A stretch of 64,000 nt of DNA from Stomoxys calcitrans (lineage: Eukaryota > Arthropoda > Insecta > Diptera > Muscidae). Shown in pieces: positions 33,291 through 43,454 of the stretch. Position 1 is the stretch's first letter. Every line of letters starts with the position of its first letter. The stretch is from assembly GCF_963082655.1 (NCBI RefSeq), contig NC_081555.1, forward strand, positions 185,091,424 to 185,155,423, given 5' to 3'. The position numbers were made by a program, and so were the translations under genes. Under the pieces are notes generated by a model. That model was not told where the DNA came from, ran no database searches, and saw nothing but the letters and a program-made list of their open reading frames with translations.

Positions 33291-33486
33291 ATTTCCCAAT
33301 TAAATAATATTTTTGCTTAAAGAAAGTTCTATAAATTCACCGTAGTCGAAGTTGAGCAAATTTTTTCGACAGCCTTCTATGCGGAGCATTATAAATGAAA
33401 TCATGTAAGCAGTAAACAATAAGGTCAGCCGGGCAAAAATTTGAATGACCATAACCGTTCATCGATTTCTAACTCCATATTTAAAG

Positions 33487-33615
33487 ACCAATAGTGTGGC
33501 AGTCTATTTTCTAGTCAACTGTAATACCACAGTAGCGACAGACTAGGACTCTAGGGGGAATCGAACCCATGGCCCTTGTACTGATAATCCGAGCACGCTA
33601 CCAACTCGGCTACAT
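33487..33615 (-). mobile_element. second type of tRNA-like SINE
   Basis: On the minus strand an A-box-like TAGCCGAGTTGGTAGCG is followed about 30 bases on by a good B-box GGTTCGATTCC (complement of 33557-33567) and then CCCTAGAG. The sequence cannot fold as a proper tRNA: the acceptor ends do not pair and there is no clear anticodon stem. It differs from the commoner SINE family of this window. It may be a tRNA-derived SINE or an old tRNA pseudogene. Confidence 0.5.
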
Positions 33616-33969
33616 CACTACACTATATCACTCGTTTTGAATTTATAAAGATTTTAGATTGAAGTTTTAGTTTTTTTTTAATTTAATTTTGGGCTTTGAT
33701 AAACTTAACCAAAAGCTTATATGATAACATTACATACATTAAAAAAAAACAACTAATTAGAGATAATTAATGTAGAATTATTCATCAGCCTCCCGATAAG
33801 AAATGCAGTTTATCAATTTCAGTTAAAAGTTTAATTAAAATACCAAATAACAATTTTTTATAGCTACTAATCCTTTATTTTAGATATCAACGGTAGAAAG
33901 CACAACACATATTTTGTTAGTGTAATTTTATTTTGTGCAAATCACTTTTTCGTTTTTTCTTAAATCATA

Positions 33970-34817
33970 AAGGGAGATTTTTTAAGAGCTATAGGAAAGT
34001 TTAAAAAAATAAATAAATAAAATTCAGAAAAATGCATGACATCTTTATTTGAATTGATAGTACGGTTCACATCATTTAATGTTTGAAGATTATTTCATGT
34101 CCAATATTGGCATAGACTTTCCAACATTTCGGCCGGTATCTCACGAATGCTTCAATGTTGTCTTCCAATGCGTCAATTGAAACGGACTTGTCTGTATAGA
34201 CATGAGCTTTAACATAGCCCCACAAAAAATATTCAAAAGGTGTTAAATCGCACGATCTTGGCGGCCAATTGACCGATCCTGAGCGTGAAATAAAATTATC
34301 ACTGAACTTGCCTCCATAATAAGTCCATTGTTACGTGTGCTGTGTGACATGTGGCACTGTCTTGTTGAAACCACATGTCGTGCAAGTCAAGCTCTTGCAT
34401 TTTGGGCAAAAGTTGCATGTCATCCCACGATATCGCTCACCATTCACAGTTTCGTTACGATTCGCATCATCTTTGAAGAAGTTCGATCCAATGATGCCAC
34501 CAGCCTTTAAAGCACACCAAACTCTGATTCCATTGGTGGTTCTTGCGATGCTTCTGGCTGAACTTCACTCCAAAATCGAGAATTCCGCTAATTTATGTAG
34601 CCATTAAGTCAAAAATGTGCCTTATCGCTCGATGGAAGAAGTGCGCGATGAACTTTCTTAACAAAGCACGCATTTTGATAATAAAATTTAATAATTTGCA
34701 AGCGTTGTTCGTTTGCAGGACGATTCATGGTTAAATTATATACCAAACTGAAGATGTTTGACAGTAAAACGACAGTAAAGTGATGCCAATAAGATAATTG
34801 CTAAAAAAACCACCCTT
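33970..34817 (-). pseudogene. mariner-like element, internally deleted
   Basis: The 848-bp element has TA flanks (33968-33969 and 34818-34819) and ends AAGGGAG and CACCCTT. Minus-strand reading gives MNRPANEQRLQIIKFYYQNA, then VHRALLP joined directly to SSDKAHF with a stop after it. Further pieces include WFQQDSATCHTAHV (second catalytic Asp), then WPPRSCDLTPFEYFLWGY (third) and VYTDKSVSIDALEDNIEAF. The part between the start and the first catalytic Asp is deleted, and several frameshifts exist. It cannot produce transposase but keeps both ends. Confidence 0.8.
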
Positions 34818-34917
34818 TATTTGAGAAATTCTGGTGATCTGTAGCTAATATATGATCGGCGATTTTTTTTTTGGAAGGAGGTGGAGGAAGTATTGCAATG
34901 TAAAATGTATACAAAAC

Positions 34918-35155
34918 AAGTAAGAAGAGGTTAAGGTCGGGTGACATCGATTTTATAATACCTTACACCTACCCTATAATTGCAAATTGGAAGCTATATC
35001 TAATTCTGAATGGAATTTGAGATATGCGAGTTATATCTAAGTCTGAACAGATTTCTATGAAATTCACCACTAATTTCGAGTGCATGATGAACACTTTATT
35101 ACAATATTAGTGCAATTCCAACGAACATAGGTAAGGCAGCTATATCCAAATCTGA
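34918..35155 (+). mobile_element. dispersed repeat fragment
   Basis: It begins with 'aacaagtaagaagaggttaa' and a 'ggtcgggtgacatcg' stretch, then modules with 'gaagctatatctaattctga'. It is a decayed relative of the Helentron-like repeats and lacks the 3' hairpin. Confidence 0.4.
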
Positions 35156-35157
35156 AT

Positions 35158-35322
35158 ACACTTATAGAAAAAAGTCTGCTGAAAATAGCAAACACCGTCT
35201 GCTGACTATTTTTAGTTCATTTTGCTGCTATTACAGCAGTTGTTCTGCTATAAAAGCAGCAGTTCTGCAATTTCAGAGCAGCAGGCCTACTGCTAAAAAT
35301 TCTGTCGTTTGCTGTAAATGTG
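35158..35322 (+). mobile_element. CAG-rich dispersed repeat (family E), partial
   Basis: It starts with 'acacttatagaaaaaagtct' and 'gctgaaaatagcaaacac', then alternating 'cagcag' and 'ttctgct' motifs. Related copies start at 39408 and 56462. Non-coding. Confidence 0.55.
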
Positions 35323-35323
35323 A

Positions 35324-35566
35324 ATGTGTGTCCCAATCACCCCTGAATCTATTCTTTCCATAATCTTCTTTCTTTAAACGTAGATACACATTAGTAGAGC
35401 AATAACAAAAAATGTGAACGAGCTCAGCAACATTTCAACATGTACATGTGTGTCCCAATCACCCCTGAATCTATTCTTTCCATAATCTTCTTTCTTTAAA
35501 CGTAGATACACATTAGTAGAGCAATAACAAAAAATGTGAACGAGCTCAGCAACATTTCAACATGTA
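35324..35566. repeat. perfect 122-bp tandem duplication
   Basis: Bases 35324-35444 recur unchanged from 35446 on, a period of 122. Each unit runs from 'atgtgtgtcccaatcacccc' to 'aacatttcaacatgta'. No mismatch is visible across the unit. Confidence 0.9.
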
Positions 35567-35739
35567 TGTACACCAATCAGGTTCAGGATCAGGTAGATTC
35601 TTTACAGTAATTTTTCACAGATTAAAATTATCTCTTTCAACAAAATATCTAAAAAAAATACTAAAAAATCGAAACAAGTAACAGGCAAACATAAAAAATA
35701 GCAAAGGATTTTTTTTTTCACTTTCACTTTCTATGGTTC

Positions 35740-35850
35740 AAAAGGTATTAAGGGCTCTATCTCTCTTCGTTCTGGGTGTTACAAACAAATGCCCAAAATT
35801 ACAATACTCTGCACCACAGTAGTGGTTATAGAGTTATGGAAATTGGGAGC
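35740..35850 (+). mobile_element. 3' end of dispersed repeat family C
   Basis: It contains 'gggctctatctctcttcgtt', 'gggtgttacaaacaaatgcc' and 'tctgcaccacagtagtggtt', matching the 3' end at 59.99-60.06 kb. Confidence 0.45.
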
Positions 35851-36851
35851 TACTTTTCATTGGAACAAACTTTTCATGTATGTTCAAAGCCATACCAAAG
35901 TCACACAACTGACCAGTCCTATTCCATCTAACGGAATTCAATACAAGTGTTCGATCAAAGGGATAAATAGTCAAAGCAGCCTACATTGGATTCATAAAAA
36001 AATGTTTACCCAAACAGCCTACATACCCAATCATGAGCCTAAAATATGGAGTTTAACAAAAGCAAATTTTCGACGTCAAAAGCCCACTGGGAGACTTCTC
36101 CCTTAAGTCATGCACTTCGATCGACTGTTCGTACCAACAGCTGTCAAAGCCCACATGATGTAAACTATTCCGTAAAATAAAGTCATCTGTGAACAGGCAC
36201 TTCTGTAACGTGTTGGATTTTTTTAGTACGGAAAAATCTGATTCCAGACAAAGTTCAATGTATTAACCTGAACTTTAAAGCATGTACATTTTTTTTAAAG
36301 TGATCTAAAAAATGAGGATTTTTATCGATGGCTTCTCCGATTTTAGGAGTGAGAATTTATTGTGTGCCCCCTGATAAATTCCTTAGCCCGATTGCATGCT
36401 CAGAAATTTTACCTGCGTCCATCCCTAGACAGAGGTAATGCGAATGGAAAGGGAAACCAATTCCCTTACCAATATGTGCTGTAAAGAGAGATTTGCCAAT
36501 ATTTGGGGTATTCAGATACTCCTTGATCCTCTTACTTTTACTGAACCTTCTCAGACTACTACTCAATGATTCTGCCACAGCTACACTGCCAGATGGCATC
36601 CTAAGCATCGGTGAGCAACAGCAACAACAAAAAGCATGAAACCCAAAAAATGCCGTAATCATTTGGTCAATTGCCTTTGCCAACAACAGTTAGCATTTGA
36701 AATGATTGCCAAGTTCATCCGAGTTCATTTAGGAAGCCTTTCTGCTTCTGTTTTGCTAAGATACAGCGCATACACCTGTTTCGATGACCCATCGAGACAA
36801 CCAGAGAGTCAACTCCGTTTTGAGTAATTGGTTTGTAATTACCCCGCCATG

Positions 36852-36867
36852 TTTTTTTTTTTTTTTT
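36852..36867. repeat. poly(T) run
   Basis: About 16 consecutive T residues. Confidence 0.8.
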
Positions 36868-37334
36868 CTTAGAGATACGACAAATAGTTCTCATTAGTTC
36901 ATGGCAGGATGGCTTGTTGGCTTATTGCGATCTCAATGCCGCTAAGTACTACAGGGCTGATTAGAACTAATCCATCACAAAAGTGAAATAAACGCATGTG
37001 ATAACTGTGTAAGTGTGAGTGCGAGTGTAGACACAATGATCGCTTTGTGTTTTTTGTTTAATGAATTTATAGTATGGGCCGGCAGTTGCAATTCGCTGCC
37101 GACCTTCTGTATTAAAAATTTATTTTCGTAGAGATTAAGCAAAAGATGTGTTTTTCTACCGAAACACTTACGATCGGTCAATGGCCCCGCAAAACAGCAA
37201 CAACAACGGCAAAAAGCAGAAACTTTACAAAACCGAAATACATCTTACTAACACTGCGACGCATTTGCCACCCCTCGCACACCCTCCCGGAAGATGTTGT
37301 GAACTGTGAATACTCTCTCACTCTATCCATTCTC

Positions 37335-37352
37335 CACACACACACACACACG
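37335..37352. repeat. (CA)n microsatellite
   Basis: About nine tandem CA units. Confidence 0.85.
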
Positions 37353-37570
37353 ATTGTGTGTTGATCACTGCTCTTGCTTTGAATGTAATCCAGCCAGTAG
37401 GACAGGAGGTGGAGACGATAGAGGAGGAGGAGGAAGGCGAAGAAAATACACAATAATGAGCTGCAAAAGCTGTTTATTTTCTACAAAAGATCGTCTTCTG
37501 GTTTTTAGAACAAAGCAGTAAAAAGCACACACAACGAACAGGCACACAAAATAATTCCAAAAAGATTATT

Positions 37571-37590
37571 CACACACACACACACACACA
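37571..37590. repeat. (CA)n microsatellite
   Basis: Ten tandem CA units. Confidence 0.9.
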
Positions 37591-38073
37591 TAAACACATG
37601 CTCACAAACGTAAGCAGACGCACAAGTGCAAGGCTTGCGCAGCTTACTAACTGACATGCATCCAACGCTGCCATGCCATATGAATATAGTCAAAAATATG
37701 CATGTTTGTATGCACACGTTCGTTTGCATGTTTGCCAGTACGTGCATTATCAAATGGCCCTCTTTAGAGTACATAACAACAACAATGAGGAAAGCAGTGG
37801 CACTAAGAATAAACAGTAATCAACGGAGCAACCCATCATCGGTGATGGCAGCAGCATGATCCTCATTTATAGCGACAACGAAAGCAATATTCATAGGCGC
37901 AGTAGGACTGAGACGGGGGTTAGTCAGTGTGGCGGGCGGCCCTACAAAATTCTCGACAAAGTGAAATGCCCAAAAAAAAGCACACCAAAAAAAGACCAAC
38001 ATGGTTTCCCAACATGAAAACAAAAACAACTACGACGAAGTTTTAAAATATCAAATAGCAAATTACTCAAGCG

Positions 38074-38091
38074 TTTTTTTTTTTTTTTTTT
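38074..38091. repeat. poly(T) run
   Basis: About 18 consecutive T residues. Confidence 0.85.
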
Positions 38092-38794
38092 GTCGTTTGC
38101 CACAACTGCAGCTACCTCTCTGTTTTATATGACAAACTCACATTGAAATCCAGTTGGCACATAAAAACCCTAGTGCCAAGTACCGATAAGAAAGTCGCCC
38201 TTCTCTGGGCACTGCAGTCATAGGGAAACCACACAACATTTGAAGTGAAGGTGAAGCCTTCCTAAGGCCAGTTTCGCTAAAGTCCTAAATCGACCTGGAT
38301 GCGATCATCGGATGTTCTCCACAGCTTACTTTGTTGCAAAACAACTAACGCAATTCACATTTAGCGAATGCCTCAATAGAACGAGGGTTGTCCTCCACCC
38401 ATAAACTACTCTGAAAAGTACAAAACAACCAAAATAACATAGAAAGTATGACGGAACAATGAACTTTAAATTCATAAACAGAATTTGATACATTATTCTA
38501 TGAAAACGATACCATTAATTGAACGCGGTATATGGTAATATAAACTTACATTGCAACGTTAAGGCCAACTGTCAAGTATACAGATCGATACAATCACTTC
38601 CTAATACGATTCAATTACATTCTTGTGTTAATTGATTTTCCCACCATCAGCTCTCATACATAATCAGAAAAGCAAAACAAATTTGGCAATAAGTTTTCTT
38701 TTCTATGTCCCAAGAATAGATCGACTGATCACAGCAACTTTACAGCTTTCCTACCTAGTTTATACCAAAAGCTGTCACAGTCAAAAAATTAAAA

Positions 38795-39345
38795 AACGTG
38801 AAAATTCGGTCGGGCCGAATATTAAGAACCCACCGCCATTCATTTTACTAAAAATTTCCTCAAACAAACTTAGTGTACTTTACGTTCACACTTTTTTTCA
38901 AACAAACAAGACAAATATTGAGGCTTTCAAAGCCTCCCGTAGAAGACTAATCGGGAGATCAGTTTATATGGGAGCTATATCACGTTATATGCCAATTTGA
39001 ACCGTACTTAGCACGATTGTTGAAGGTCGTAACAGAACACAGGAAAATTGCAGCTAAATCTGATATAAATTGTGGCTACCAAGGGCTCAAGATGTGAACT
39101 CGGGAGAGTGGTTTATATGGAGCTATATCGCCGATTTGGAACATACTTACAACGGATGTTTGAAAGAGATATGGCCCACTTGCAATCCCCAACGACCTAC
39201 ACAATAAGAAGTATTTGTGCAAATTTTCAAGCGCATATATTAATTCGTTCGACCGAGATTGTGATTTTGCCATTTTCGACGGAGGGTCGGACGGTCATGG
39301 CTAGATCAATAATGAAAGTCCAGACGATCAAGAATATACACTGCC
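38795..39345 (+). mobile_element. dispersed repeat family A-like, 3'-truncated
   Basis: The 5' end reads 'aattcggtcgggccgaatat' and 'aagaacccaccgccattc'. Modules with 'gggagctatatcacgttata' follow, then 'gatcaagaatatac'. The copy stops before the 3' hairpin. Confidence 0.55.
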
Positions 39346-39407
39346 ACTCACTTGAATAGCACATACTCAATTCATACACTGAACTTAATTATTTTCTTCA
39401 AATTGTA

Positions 39408-39735
39408 CACTCATAGAACGAATTCTGCTGTAAATAGCAAACACTGTCTGCTGTCTGTTACTAGTTCATTCTAAGATTATGGAAAGTAAACATTCGGCGG
39501 TGATTATAAACCTCCACTGAGACACACATTTATATTAGTATTTTATTTATTTTTTTTTTTCTTCCAACATCCCCCTTATAATTAAGCAGCAGTCATTTTC
39601 AGCAAACAACAGATTTTTCAGCCTGCTTCTCTGAAATTGCAGAACTACCGCTGTAATAACAGAACTACTGCTACAATAGCGGCAGAATTACCTACTAATA
39701 TTCAGCAGACAGTGTTTGCTATGATGGGAACCAGC
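39408..39735 (+). mobile_element. CAG-rich dispersed repeat (family E), both ends
   Basis: It starts with 'tacactcatagaacgaattc'. A 19-bp motif 'tagcaaacactgtctgctg' (39435-39453) returns as its exact reverse complement at 39703-39721, so the copy has inverted ends. Between them lie TTCTGC/GCAGAA motifs. It shares 'gattatggaaag' and 'gagacacacatt'-type parts, in inverted order, with the 35.3-kb duplicated unit. No protein is encoded. Confidence 0.55.
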
Positions 39736-40617
39736 CGCCAGTCTGCAATTCGAATAATCCGGTGTGAGCGTGAAACAAACACTCCACTCGGTATTTGCAC
39801 TGCTCTCACACTTGAAGTGCAGAGCATGGGTAGACCAAATATAAAATGGGACCAATGCTACAATGATGTGGCTGTGCTGTGGATGCCATTTACTTGCTTA
39901 TACAAAGAGGCTATTTAATTTTGAAATTGCTACCCAAAAATGTCTTCAAGTCTCCAAAAAAGTTTTGGAGTCAGGAAAAGTCTTTCTCTAGAGCCATTTA
40001 TATGCCGCCGCGTTTAATATTGATGCCACAAATAGAGCTCAACAATTCCAAAAAAGAAAAAGTCCTTCTCTACAGCCGCTTATATGCTGCCGCGTTCAAT
40101 ATTGGCTCCTCACTAGATGACAATACCTTATTGTCTATGGAAACGATTAATAAAGTGCTTTTCCTTTCGACGAATGCGTGTGTTTTCATTCAAGTCATCA
40201 AGGCTGTTTAATTGAATATTTTTAAGGCCCAAAGATGTAAACAGTTAACATCTTTTCTCCACATCTTTTTGACAAGACGAAAAATCGAAGACGATCGCAG
40301 CAAAGATGATCAAGAGGTGATTTATCATTTGCTAGCTGTCCATACACACAAATTTATGCTCAAAGTCTGCTTCATTGAGGCAGCTAAATTAAGGATATTT
40401 AAAGCCTATCTAAGAATAGTGCTGTTGCCGGCATTTGTTAAATCACTTTCAGCTCGAATTTTGGCAATTTCGCCCTCCTTTTCGACTTCTCTTAAAATAT
40501 CAGCAATAACTTTTCGACTTCGACGGTTTTAGCTATATAGTGAATTAAAAGACCAAATTCGTTGCCATAATTTGGTTCGTTCTTTAATACTCAATGACAT
40601 AGCTCGAAACATTTTGC
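39736..40617. other. unassigned block with short frames
   Basis: Frames at 39637-39918, 39879-40211 and 40212-40532 are open but match no family I recognise. A minus-strand reading of 40430-40600 gives a short Lys/Glu-rich segment (ILREVEKEGEIAKI) that is broken by a stop upstream. A pair of direct repeats lies at 39979-40112. This may be a decayed transposon of unknown type. Confidence 0.35.
39979..40112. repeat. two direct repeats, 82-bp period
   Basis: 'agtctttctctagagccatt' with 'tatatgccgccgcgtttaat' (from 39979) returns with few changes from 40061 ('agtccttctctacagccgct', 'tatatgctgccgcgttcaat'). Confidence 0.7.
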
Positions 40618-41260
40618 TATGTATAGATTTCTTTTAACCCGGGTCGAATCTCATATAACCTCCACAATGGATCGCTTTTGTCGAGTTCTTCTCCCAGTAA
40701 CTCTTTTTAGGCAAACAAAGGATAAAGAAAGAATTGCTATGCTGTTAGAACTATATCAAGTTCGGATCAAACTTAATGTTGGAGACCATAGTGGAAGTCA
40801 TTGTGTAAAATTTCAGCCAATTCGAATAAATGTTGCGCCCTTTAGGGACTCAATAAGTAAAATAGGGCTATAGACTGATTTGTTGGATTGTTGTTGGACA
40901 TCACAACAGAATATCTCATGCATAACTGCACATGCGCTTTCTAGTGGCTCAAGAAATCAAAATCCAAGATCGGTTTATATGGCAACTATATCAAAACACG
41001 AACCGATATAGTCCATTTACAAACCCAACCGACCTACACTAATAAGAAGTATTGGTGCAAATTTTCAAACGGATAGCTTAACTCCTTTGCGTGCTTTCGA
41101 CAGACATGCGGACGGTAGGACGAACACGGCTAGAACGACTTAAAATGTCATGACAATCAAAAATATATAATCTTTATGGGGGCGTAGAGGAATATTTCGA
41201 GGAGTCACAAACAGAATGACGAAATTAGTATAACCCCATCCTATGGTGGTATACCCTCAT
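40618..41260 (+). mobile_element. dispersed repeat family A, near complete
   Basis: A decayed 5' end ('cgggtcgaatctcatataac', 'ctccacaatggatcgctttt') and family modules lead to 'cagacatgcggacggtagga', 'cggctagaacgact' and 'taaccccatcctatggtgg'. Confidence 0.6.
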
Positions 41261-41518
41261 TCAAGTGATTGCGTCGGAAGTTCGGACCATATCAAAAGTT
41301 ATATCAAACGAAGACCCGACCCATCGAAATTAAGTATTGGATATGCGAATTTAATGAATTTATTTGTTGCTAGGCAATTTCTTTTCTAAAGTGAAGCGTA
41401 GTAGTAGAAAGAAGCAAAGCTGAGGTATGAAAATAATATCACTTGGTTTTCTTCAAGTGAAACAATTGTCTTCTGTACAGCTCACACAAAACACACTCCG
41501 GATGACATCATGACACCC

Positions 41519-41720
41519 TTCCGTTGGGATTGTAAATGGACAAATCTGTCCATGTTTATATAGCTCGAAATAAATCGTCCTCCAGATTTAAATCTGGCAT
41601 ATGTGGTTCGAATCGGTCCACATAAACCTATCTCCCAGTTTACCTGTAGAGAACGCAACTCTTATACGATTTGAATGAAATTTTGCATGTGGTGCTTTAT
41701 CATAACCATCAACAATAGGG
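41519..41720 (-). mobile_element. dispersed repeat family A fragment, inverted
   Basis: It contains 'ccgttgggattgtaaatgga', 'ggttcgaatcggtcc' and 'gaaattttgcatgtggtgct', reverse complements of family A modules. Similar decayed modules continue to about 42150. Confidence 0.45.
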
Positions 41721-42189
41721 TGGGTCAATGGTGGGTTATCAAAATCGAAGTCTACGACGAATTCTAAGTCAAACTGCCGAAGAATAAACATCGGCTTTTT
41801 TAAACAACAAAGTCCATCTATAACTTATTTATCTTCTACTTCAAGACGAAACGTTTGAAGAGTCCTTAACTATTGGCTGTGTCCATGTTTGTTATAAAGG
41901 TGGAGTTCACATTTGTTAGCCAATCATCGATAAATTTTTTCACAAAATTTTTTTAGCTCAAAGAAAAAGGCTTTGGACTTGGAAGAAATCGGTTCAGATT
42001 TAAATATTGGTCTCATTAATATATATCGCCTGATTAACACACGAAATTTGCACAAAAGTACCCATCTGAAAGTCGCCGTGAAGTTTCTTCTAAATTGGTT
42101 CAGATTTGGATATATGTAGCTCTTAAAACGAAATTTCTATTTTGCTTTGCATTCGTTGTAGATTAAAAAATAGGGTAAACACTTTTTCT

Positions 42190-42262
42190 GATGCTCTCGC
42201 CGAGATTTAAGCCCAAGCGTTTAGCGTCAAAGGTGGTCATTCTAAGCTCAGCGCTGTGGTGG
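42190..42262 (-). mobile_element. SINE head remnant
   Basis: It keeps 'gatgctctcgccgagattta', 'agcccaagcgtttagcgtca' and 'gctgtggtggtctccatg', the tRNA-like head of the common SINE family. The B-box is mutated. Confidence 0.55.
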
Positions 42263-42814
42263 TCTCCATGCTGTACATCCGTCGAACTTTACTCGCTTTT
42301 ACCTTTTATTACATCTTGTTTAGTAGTATGGGAAAATTAGTTTTAATTAAAAAACTACAACATTTTTTCGGTTCCTGGTATTGGTATCGCTAATTTTTCA
42401 CATTTTTCCTTTATAAAAATTAATTTTATTTATATTCTGAACATCATCGCCAAAATATCATTTGATTGCCATAAATTTCATTAAAATCCAGTCAGCGGCT
42501 GCGTAATCTCTTCTTTATAAAAATCACTGCTGTTTAATAATATGTATTAAATATCCCCCCAAACACTAAACGTGTTAATAGGGAGAAATAATTTTGAAAT
42601 AAAATAACGATGCATCGGTAACTTGCTTTGTAAGGGAAGGCCCATAAAAAAATTCGCTTAAAATTTTTCAAAAACTAATACATACAAGACCGGATTAATA
42701 TTTGCCTATTATTTTCCCGTTATTAAAATGCCTCATCGAACAGTATAATGAGGTCCCACCATCACCTTTCAAAACATGATCTGCAATTAAGATTAGGCCA
42801 CATCATAAAACGTT

Positions 42815-42885
42815 TACTCCGGCGTGAATTGAACACGCAACCTTCTGATCTTTGGTCAGATGCGCTACCATTGCGCCACGGAGTC
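42815..42885 (-). tRNA. tRNA-Trp-like gene with anticodon loop reading AAA (possible pseudogene)
   Basis: The minus strand folds as a tRNA of about 71 bases: acceptor GACTCCG pairs with CGGAGT plus a G-A mismatch at the outermost pair, D-arm GCGC/GCGC, anticodon stem TCTGA/TCAGA and T-arm GCGTG-TTCAATT-CACGC. From memory of fly tRNA-Trp (CCA), the body agrees almost base for base. The anticodon loop here is CCAAAGA instead of CTCCAGA, which places AAA at positions 34-36 and C instead of the universal T at 33. A TTTT terminator follows a few bases after the 3' end. It may be a mutated tRNA-Trp copy that can still be transcribed but is unlikely to work normally. Confidence 0.55.
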
Positions 42886-42889
42886 TTGC

Positions 42890-43454
42890 AGTTATGTGGA
42901 TCTGAAATTAAATTGCAACAAAAATAATTCGCAAGTGTGCTAAGATTAAAAAAAAAAAAAGTAAACGCGACATAAAATATACAATAAAAAATTTTATAAG
43001 TGTTGATGATCACGCCCCAGTCTAGGGTATAAAGACAATTGGTATTCATTGCGATACCACAAAAACTCTGGTGGGAAGCGAACCAAAGATTCCCAAACTG
43101 CAATCTGAACTCGCCACGAAATTCGCTTCTGGGAAGCTGTCCAAATAGTAGCACAATCTTCTGAAACATTCTCATATGATTTAATGAAGTCAAATTGAGA
43201 CAGATAGTTTGTGTTTTCCAAGTAATTTGTGTATCTTTTCGAATATCGCACAACAATATTTCACTTAGACCTAAATCAGCCGAATAACATTCTCTGTCTG
43301 TCTAGTAAGACAATTGAATGCGGGAATCTCTAGCGTATGTTTGATGTTCTAACATACCACTCATACGCAAGGTCGTACTCGTCGTTTACAAAATGTGACT
43401 TTTCCGCCGTGAATCCAACAAACGCCTCACATTGAAAAAATTCAAAACAGAATA
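42890..43454. other. non-coding block, nothing recognised
   Basis: A poly(A)-rich stretch lies at about 42948-42960. A 164-codon minus-strand frame that crosses the tRNA-like gene is a by-product. No gene or transposon was recognised. Confidence 0.4.

Larger units (their letters stand above)
35851..38794. other. repeat-poor non-coding block
   Basis: No gene could be assigned. A 109-codon minus-strand frame at 36357-36686 is not low-complexity in its first half, yet has no motif I recognise. CA tracts and T-runs lie within. The section 37.1-38.05 kb is richer in G+C and CA tracts. Confidence 0.4.

Noticed and set aside
36357..36686. 109-codon minus-strand frame
   Set aside because: Contains a poly-Cys run from a GCAACA tract; the rest matches nothing I know.
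42762..43256. 164-codon minus-strand frame
   Set aside because: It runs through the tRNA-like gene and a poly(A)-rich stretch.
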